Part shown: positions 6,338 through 9,639 of the stretch, piece by piece
Position numbering within the stretch: position 1 is the stretch's first letter
Layout of the letters: the number at the start of each line of letters is the position of its first letter
Assembly: GCA_027010905.1 (NCBI GenBank)
Contig: JALVBA010000144.1
Span: 1-9,639, forward strand
DNA from: Marinilabiliaceae bacterium
GTDB taxonomy: Bacteria > Bacteroidota > Bacteroidia > Bacteroidales > Marinilabiliaceae
Length of the DNA stretch: 9,639 nt
Direction of reading: 5' to 3'
Position numbers and translations under genes: made by a program
The notes under the pieces: generated by a model
Told to the model about the DNA's origin: nothing
The model's input: the letters and a program-made list of their open reading frames with translations, nothing else
The model's database searches: none

Positions 6338-6909
6338 ACTGCACTCTCCTTGTTATCCATTCTCTCTGTCAAGCGATCTTTAATCCACTTTCGCGCACGC
6401 GATAAATTTGATTTTGATGTGCCAACAGTAATATCCATAGTCTTCGCAATCTCTTTATGCGACAAGCCATCTAAAGTATAAAGATTAAAAACCATTCGAT
6501 ACTTAGGTGGTAACTCTTTTACAATTTCAAATATCTCTTCTCTGCTAATTTCACTAACATCCTCTTCCAATGTCTCATTCTCAAGTTTCACTAAAACAAC
6601 ATCATCAATAGATGTAATCGGCTTCTTCTTCCTGAACAACTCAATTGTTGTGTTGACCATTATGCGCCTTACCCATCCCTCAAAGGAGCCCTCAAACCTA
6701 TACTTTTTAATATTTGTGAAAACCTTTATAAACCCCTCCTGCAAACAATCTTCAGCTTCTGTTTGATCTTTACAATACTGAAGACAGACCCCATACATCT
6801 TTGAAGAGAACATATTATACAAATCCCTTTGCAAATCAGGCTTCCCCTTTTGGCATCCCTTAATTATTTCGTTAAGTTTATTCACAAATATTGATAATGA
6901 TATGTACAA
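6331..6909 (-). CDS. ECF-type RNA polymerase sigma-70 factor
   Basis: The 192-aa protein has the two ECF domains. Region 2 spans about 27-96, with YCKDQTEAEDCLQEGFIKVF (45-64) and the melting segment FEGWVRRIMVNTTIELFRKK. Region 4 spans about 132-180, with the helix-turn-helix LSHKEIAKTMDITVGTSKS then NLSRARK. It directs RNA polymerase to a small set of promoters and is presumably held by the membrane protein encoded immediately downstream, whose start overlaps its stop. The reading frame allows ATG at 6909, but the conserved part fits a start at GTG 6885 (VNKLNEIIKGC) equally well. The extra eight residues (MYISLSIF) are atypical, so the true start is uncertain. A poor promoter candidate, TATCTTTTG at 6956-6948 with TTTG at 6975-6972, lies upstream. 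Targets cannot be read from this window. Confidence 0.92.
   Translation of the reverse strand: MYISLSIFVNKLNEIIKGCQKGKPDLQRDLYNMFSSKMYGVCLQYCKDQTEAEDCLQEGFIKVFTNIKKYRFEGSFEGWVRRIMVNTTIELFRKKKPITSIDDVVLVKLENETLEEDVSEISREEIFEIVKELPPKYRMVFNLYTLDGLSHKEIAKTMDITVGTSKSNLSRARKWIKDRLTERMDNKESAVC
6346..6351 (-). promoter_or_regulatory. Strong Shine-Dalgarno site for the barrel-like gene
   Basis: On the coding strand AAGGAG lies 8 bases before the ATG at 6337, inside the end of the sigma gene. It is notable because the other genes of the window lack such a site, and it confirms the start of the downstream gene at the 7-bp overlap. Confidence 0.65.
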
Positions 6910-6999
6910 TAATCACCGTTAGGATGACTATTGTAAATATGATTTATCAAAAGATAGATGCAATAACTATGCAAAGGTTGCTTTAGAAAGTGATGAAAT

Positions 7000-7458
7000 T
7001 TAAAAATTCTTTCTTGCCCTATCCATTTCGCGGTTAGCATCCTTCTTTTTTAGCGTCTCTCGTTTGTCATGTCGTTTCTTACCTTTTGCTAGAGCAAACT
7101 CAACCTTAGCCCAGCCCCTGTCAGTTAAAAACATTTTTAGCGGTATAATTGTCAGACCCGACTCTTTTGTTTTACGCTCAATTTTGCGGAGCTCCTTTTT
7201 TGTAAGTAGTAATTTTCTCTCACGTACAGGAATGTGATTATTGTATGTACCATAGAAATACTCGGCAATATGCATCCCCTTAATCCACAGCTCCCTATTT
7301 ACAAAGTAACAGTACGAATCAACCAAACTTGCTTTTCCCAGTCTGATAGATTTTATTTCGGTACCTACCAACTGAATTCCGGCAACAAACTTCTCGAGAA
7401 TTTCAAAATCGTAAGTTGCTCTCTTATTGCGAATATTTAATCTTGATGCCGGTATCAT
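7000..7458 (-). CDS. smpB: SsrA-binding protein SmpB
   Basis: SmpB binds transfer-messenger RNA and brings it to ribosomes stalled on broken messages, so that the nascent chain is tagged for degradation. The 152-aa protein is of normal length. It has the family core in order: N-R/K-A-T-Y-D-F-E near residues 12-19, GIQLVGTEIKSIRLGKASLVDSY from about 28, HIAEY, a basic R-K-L-L-L segment, and the Lys/Arg-rich C-terminal tail (KGKKRHDKRETLKKKD...) that enters the mRNA channel. The ATG at 7458 is followed at once by conserved sequence. A TAnnTTTG promoter lies 40 bp upstream. The tmRNA gene is not recognisable in this window. Confidence 0.97.
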   Translation of the reverse strand: MIPASRLNIRNKRATYDFEILEKFVAGIQLVGTEIKSIRLGKASLVDSYCYFVNRELWIKGMHIAEYFYGTYNNHIPVRERKLLLTKKELRKIERKTKESGLTIIPLKMFLTDRGWAKVEFALAKGKKRHDKRETLKKKDANREMDRARKNF

Positions 7459-7497
7459 ATTTAAACTGTAGTTTCTGTATTGAATAAAAATTTAGTA

Positions 7498-7525
7498 CAA
7501 AGTTAATAAAAAGTAGTTCTTCAAA
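7498..7525 (-). promoter_or_regulatory. Promoter of smpB
   Basis: On the - strand TAACTTTG (7505-7498) matches the TAnnTTTG -7 consensus exactly, and TTTG (7525-7522) fits the -33 element with a 16-base spacer. Transcription would start about 30 bases before the smpB ATG. Both elements match, making this the best-supported promoter in the window. Confidence 0.6.
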
Positions 7526-7528
7526 GCT

Positions 7529-7557
7529 ATTATGGTGGCTGGTGCTATTGCCATAAT
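7529..7557. repeat. Short inverted repeat, 7-bp stem
   Basis: ATTATGG (7529-7535) and CCATAAT (7551-7557) are exact reverse complements with a 15-base loop. Part of the loop, TGGTGCTA (7540-7547), can instead pair with TAGCACCA (7598-7605), so two alternative folds are possible. It lies just upstream of the smpB -33 element. Confidence 0.5.
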
Positions 7558-7598
7558 TCTTGAGTACTGGATGAAATCACTCTGAGAAATTGGAACTT

Positions 7599-7661
7599 AG
7601 CACCATAGTGGGCGAAAGAATCTATTCCAGTATTCTTTTCCGCCCACTACGTGGTTATGCT
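7599..7661. repeat. Long near-perfect hairpin
   Basis: AGTGGGCG (7607-7614) plus AAAGAAT (7615-7621) pair with ATTCTTT (7632-7638) and CGCCCACT (7641-7648). This makes a 15-bp stem with a 10-base loop and a two-base bulge. Flanking AGC-ACCA (7599-7605) and TGGT-GCT (7652-7661) extend it discontinuously. No T-run follows on either strand, so it does not look like an intrinsic terminator. Confidence 0.7.
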
Positions 7662-7753
7662 ATTCGTGCCAACACTCTATTCTCAGGGTTTAGCTCTACG
7701 TTAACCTCTTGTGACCCTACCGGGACTTAAATGCCGGGAATCTTTATCTTTAA

Positions 7754-7833
7754 TTCAAAAATCTCAAATCGTGAATCATCGATAGCTGATATTTTTATTT
7801 CAGACTAAAGGATGCCGATTTGAGATTTCTGAA
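7754..7833. repeat. Long inverted repeat downstream of fabD
   Basis: AAATCTCAAATCG (7759-7771) and CGATTTGAGATTT (7816-7828) are exact 13-bp reverse complements. After one mismatch the pairing continues for four more bases to 7754/7833, so 17 of 18 positions pair. The 44-base interior can form a small CATC/GATG stem. It begins 24 bases after the fabD stop codon, where a terminator would be expected, but the transcript would continue into A-rich rather than U-rich sequence. It may protect the 3' end or be a repeat-element remnant. Confidence 0.65.
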
Positions 7834-7856
7834 ATTATAAGTTAGAGATTCAATTG

Positions 7857-8756
7857 TCATTTTTTTATATCCGACAGTCTGCTAAACCCTTCGGTAGGCA
7901 TTTTACGGTCAACCTTCTTAACCAGACCTTGCAGTACTTTACCGGGTCCGAGTTCAGTGTATGAAGATACGCCGTCTGCAATCATCTTCTGAACTGTTTG
8001 TGTCCACCGAACGGGAGCAGTCAACTGCGCCACAAGGTTATCTTTAATCTCTGCCGGGTTGGTGTGTGGCATTGCGTCCACATTCTGGTAGACAGGGCAT
8101 ACAGGTGATTTAATCTCAGTTGCTTCAATTGCTGATGCCAGCTCCTCTTTGGCAGGATTCATCAATGGAGAGTGAAAAGCACCACCTACCGGAAGTTTAA
8201 TAGCTCTCTTTGCTCCCTTTTCGGTAAGCATATCACATGCCTTGTCGATGCCGGCAAATGAACCTGAGATAACCAACTGCCCTGGACAGTTGTAATTTGC
8301 TGCCACTACAACATCATCAATACTGTTGCACACCTCTTCCACAACTTCATCCTCTAGTCCTACAATAGCTGCCATTGTTGAGGGCTCTGCTTCACACGCT
8401 TTCTGCATCGCCTGAGCACGTTGCGATACAAGTTTTAATCCATCTTCAAACGACATGGCTCCGGCTGCAACAAGAGCTGAAAATTCACCAAGCGAATGAC
8501 CTGCTGTCATTTCAGGCTTAAATTTGTCGCCTAATGATTTTGCCATTATTACCGAGTGAAGGAAAATGGCAGGTTGGGTTACTTTTGTCTGTCTCAGGTC
8601 TTCATCTGTTCCTTCAAACATCAGGTCGGTAATGCGAAAACCCAATATCTCATTTGCCTTCTCAAACATCTCTTTTGCCTCTGCTGAGTTATCGTACAGG
8701 TCTTTGCCCATACCTACAAACTGTGCCCCTTGTCCGGGAAAAACGTATGCTTTCAT
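7857..8756 (-). CDS. fabD: Malonyl-CoA:ACP transacylase FabD
   Basis: FabD moves malonyl from coenzyme A to acyl carrier protein, supplying the extender unit of type II fatty acid synthesis in the cytoplasm. The 299-aa protein is of normal length. GQGAQ at 8-12 forms the oxyanion region, the nucleophile S88 lies in GHSLGE (86-91), R113 in SQRAQAMQ binds the malonyl carboxylate, the catalytic H195 lies in GGAFHSPLM, and a C-terminal ELGPGKVL motif is present. The ATG at 8756 opens on the conserved AYVFPGQG, so the start is secure. No other fab gene is adjacent. A TAnnTTTG box 17 bp upstream implies an independent promoter and a very short 5' leader. Confidence 0.97.
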   Translation of the reverse strand: MKAYVFPGQGAQFVGMGKDLYDNSAEAKEMFEKANEILGFRITDLMFEGTDEDLRQTKVTQPAIFLHSVIMAKSLGDKFKPEMTAGHSLGEFSALVAAGAMSFEDGLKLVSQRAQAMQKACEAEPSTMAAIVGLEDEVVEEVCNSIDDVVVAANYNCPGQLVISGSFAGIDKACDMLTEKGAKRAIKLPVGGAFHSPLMNPAKEELASAIEATEIKSPVCPVYQNVDAMPHTNPAEIKDNLVAQLTAPVRWTQTVQKMIADGVSSYTELGPGKVLQGLVKKVDRKMPTEGFSRLSDIKK

Positions 8757-8772
8757 ATTTTGTTATTTTTTG

Positions 8773-8780
8773 CAAAGATA
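8773..8780 (-). promoter_or_regulatory. -7 promoter box of fabD
   Basis: The - strand reads TATCTTTG, an exact TAnnTTTG match, 16 bases before the fabD ATG. No clear TTTG lies at the -33 position, so the call rests on the -7 box and its placement. Confidence 0.5.
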
Positions 8781-8825
8781 AGGATATTATTACTCTTATT
8801 GTTTGTGAAAAAGCTTTTTTAGAGG

Positions 8826-9398
8826 GTGTTTTTGTCTGTTACGCTGGAAATGGTTACCGTTGCAGTACAAATGCGAACCAGAGAGTTCTTCCATGAAAAT
8901 CCCAACTTTAACTTGAGATATTCATGGAAAAAATACATTTCTTTTCTCGACAATGCCTATTTGGTTCGTCAGCTTTATCCTTACTCCGGAAATGTAAAAA
9001 AAAGACTTGTTAAGTCTCCTAAAGGCTATATCAGGGATTCGGGAGTTTTGCATTTTCTGCTGAATATTAATGATTTCAATTCGTTAGAGAATAATCCAAT
9101 TATTGGTTCATCATGGGAAGGATATGTTATTGAGCAGATTATTCAGTTATTAAGTGTGGATATGCAATTTTATTTTTATAGAACACATCTTGGAGCTGAG
9201 TGTGATCTTGTAGTTGTAAAGGGAGGAATTCCCTTGATGAGTGTAGAAGTAAAATATACATCTATACCCAGATTAACTAAGGGTAACAGGATTGCTTTTG
9301 ATGACATTGGAGCTGAAAAAAACTTTGTTATAACTCCAAATTCCGATGATTTTATGTTAAGCAATAATATTTATGTATACAGTCTTGATTCTTTCTGA
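8826..9398 (+). pseudogene. 5'-truncated DUF4143-type ATPase gene (C-terminal domain only)
   Basis: From about residue 33 the 190-aa frame matches the C-terminal part of the widespread AAA-ATPase/DUF4143 proteins: SWKKYISFLDNAYLVRQLYPYSGN, then KRLVKSPKGYIRDSG, GSSWEGYVIEQII and a PD-(D/E)XK-like core with D127 in ECDLVV and E141-V-K143. Full-length relatives run to about 400 residues and start with a Walker A ATPase domain. That domain is absent, and the DNA upstream is the fabD promoter region, so the 5' half has been lost. The first ~30 residues (from GTG 8826, or ATG at 8850 or 8871) look unrelated to the family and are probably accidental read-in. No promoter or ribosome site is evident. 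A functional stand-alone nuclease-like protein cannot be excluded but is less likely. Confidence 0.7.
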
Positions 9399-9424
9399 AT
9401 AAGATTAAAAGTAACCAGTTGTGA

Positions 9425-9454
9425 AAAACCAATAAATGTAATTTTGTTGGTTTT
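9425..9454 (+). terminator. Terminator-like hairpin after the DUF4143 remnant
   Basis: AAAACCAA (9425-9432) pairs exactly with TTGGTTTT (9447-9454), an 8-bp stem ending in T4, 27 bp after the stop codon. It is AT-rich and the T-run is short, so termination would be weak. The loop contains TAATTTTG (9439-9446), which fits the -7 promoter consensus, with TTG at 9419-9421 17 bases upstream. A rightward promoter for a gene beyond the window is therefore an alternative reading. Confidence 0.4.
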
Positions 9455-9639
9455 AATATTTATACATAGAGAGAGCTGGCCACAAAGAAGCTTAATATAC
9501 CCTGAATTATGCAAGAATCCTGCTAACACACATGTAATTGTCTTGTAATAAAACACATAATCGCATTTTGATTTTTTATTTAGTTAGAGGAAAAATAAAA
9601 AAAAAAAACAATCTATGATTTGATAAAATATTTTAGTAT

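Larger units (their letters stand above)
7459..7856. other. Non-coding, hairpin-rich interval between smpB and fabD
   Basis: This 398-bp stretch has no convincing gene on either strand. Its smpB-proximal end holds the smpB promoter. The rest carries three separate inverted repeats (7529-7557, 7599-7661, 7754-7833) and a short direct repeat, CCGGGA at 7720-7725 and 7734-7739. A short + strand frame around 7600-7730 is open but lacks a start codon. The material could be a structured RNA, a dispersed palindromic repeat or the remnant of a mobile element; nothing in it identifies a known family. Confidence 0.5.

Noticed and set aside
7533..7583. Tiny membrane-peptide ORF (MVAGAIAIILEYWMKSL)
   Set aside because: Only 17 codons, no ribosome site or promoter, and it lies inside the inverted-repeat region; chance is the simplest explanation.
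7705..7745. tRNA 3'-end remnant on the - strand (TCCCGG...CCCGGT, GGGTCAC)
   Set aside because: The spacing resembles a T-arm, but the TTCGA loop is lost, and no anticodon arm or 5' acceptor strand is found upstream.
7500..7850. tmRNA or 6S RNA gene beside smpB
   Set aside because: No tag-peptide coding stretch ending in Ala-Ala, no recognisable tmRNA ends and no TAnnTTTG promoter positioned for it on either strand.
9597..9608. A12 tract near the right edge as a functional element
   Set aside because: Low-complexity AT-rich DNA with no adjacent gene start in the window; nothing links it to a function.
9611..9625. Promoter TATGATTTG at the right edge
   Set aside because: One base too many between TA and TTTG for the -7 consensus, and the downstream gene is outside the window.

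Overview
The window looks like a Bacteroidetes chromosome, probably Bacteroidales. The evidence is AT-rich DNA, TAnnTTTG-type -7 promoter boxes ahead of several genes, almost no Shine-Dalgarno sites, an ECF sigma factor paired with a membrane-anchored beta-barrel-like partner, and core genes (tsaD, smpB, fabD) of Bacteroidetes character. I do not assign a genus.

Layout: tsaD (tRNA t6A synthesis) is at the left on the + strand. After a 128-bp promoter-bearing gap comes a compact five-gene + strand operon (1202-4892). It encodes a PqqD-like peptide-binding protein, a 70-aa Pro/Ser/Thr-rich cysteine-free peptide, an HPr-kinase-related ATPase, a soluble-looking S26-type serine peptidase and an ABC exporter. 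Convergent with it, overlapping by 7 bp at the 3' ends, is a - strand pair: an ECF sigma factor followed by a protein with an anti-sigma-like N-terminus, one membrane helix and a beta-barrel-like C-terminus. Further right on the - strand are smpB (trans-translation) and fabD (fatty acid synthesis), separated by about 400 bp of non-coding, hairpin-rich DNA. The right end holds a 5'-truncated DUF4143-type gene on the + strand, then about 240 bp of AT-rich DNA with a terminator-like hairpin.

The exciting part is the 1202-4892 operon. Its logic is that of a ribosomally made, post-translationally modified peptide (RiPP). There is a short precursor with a YxxP leader motif, a discrete recognition protein of the PqqD/RRE type, a candidate modifying enzyme (an HprK-like kinase, as accompanies some lasso peptides), a candidate leader peptidase and an exporter. 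No lasso cyclase, transglutaminase-like peptidase, radical SAM enzyme, YcaO or lanthipeptide synthetase is present, and the precursor has no cysteine. The simplest reading is a minimal peptide-phosphorylation, cleavage and export system in which an S26-type Ser/His peptidase replaces the usual leader protease. This is inference from gene content. A second point of interest is a nine-G tract in the last beta-strand codons of the barrel-like protein, a possible slippage switch.
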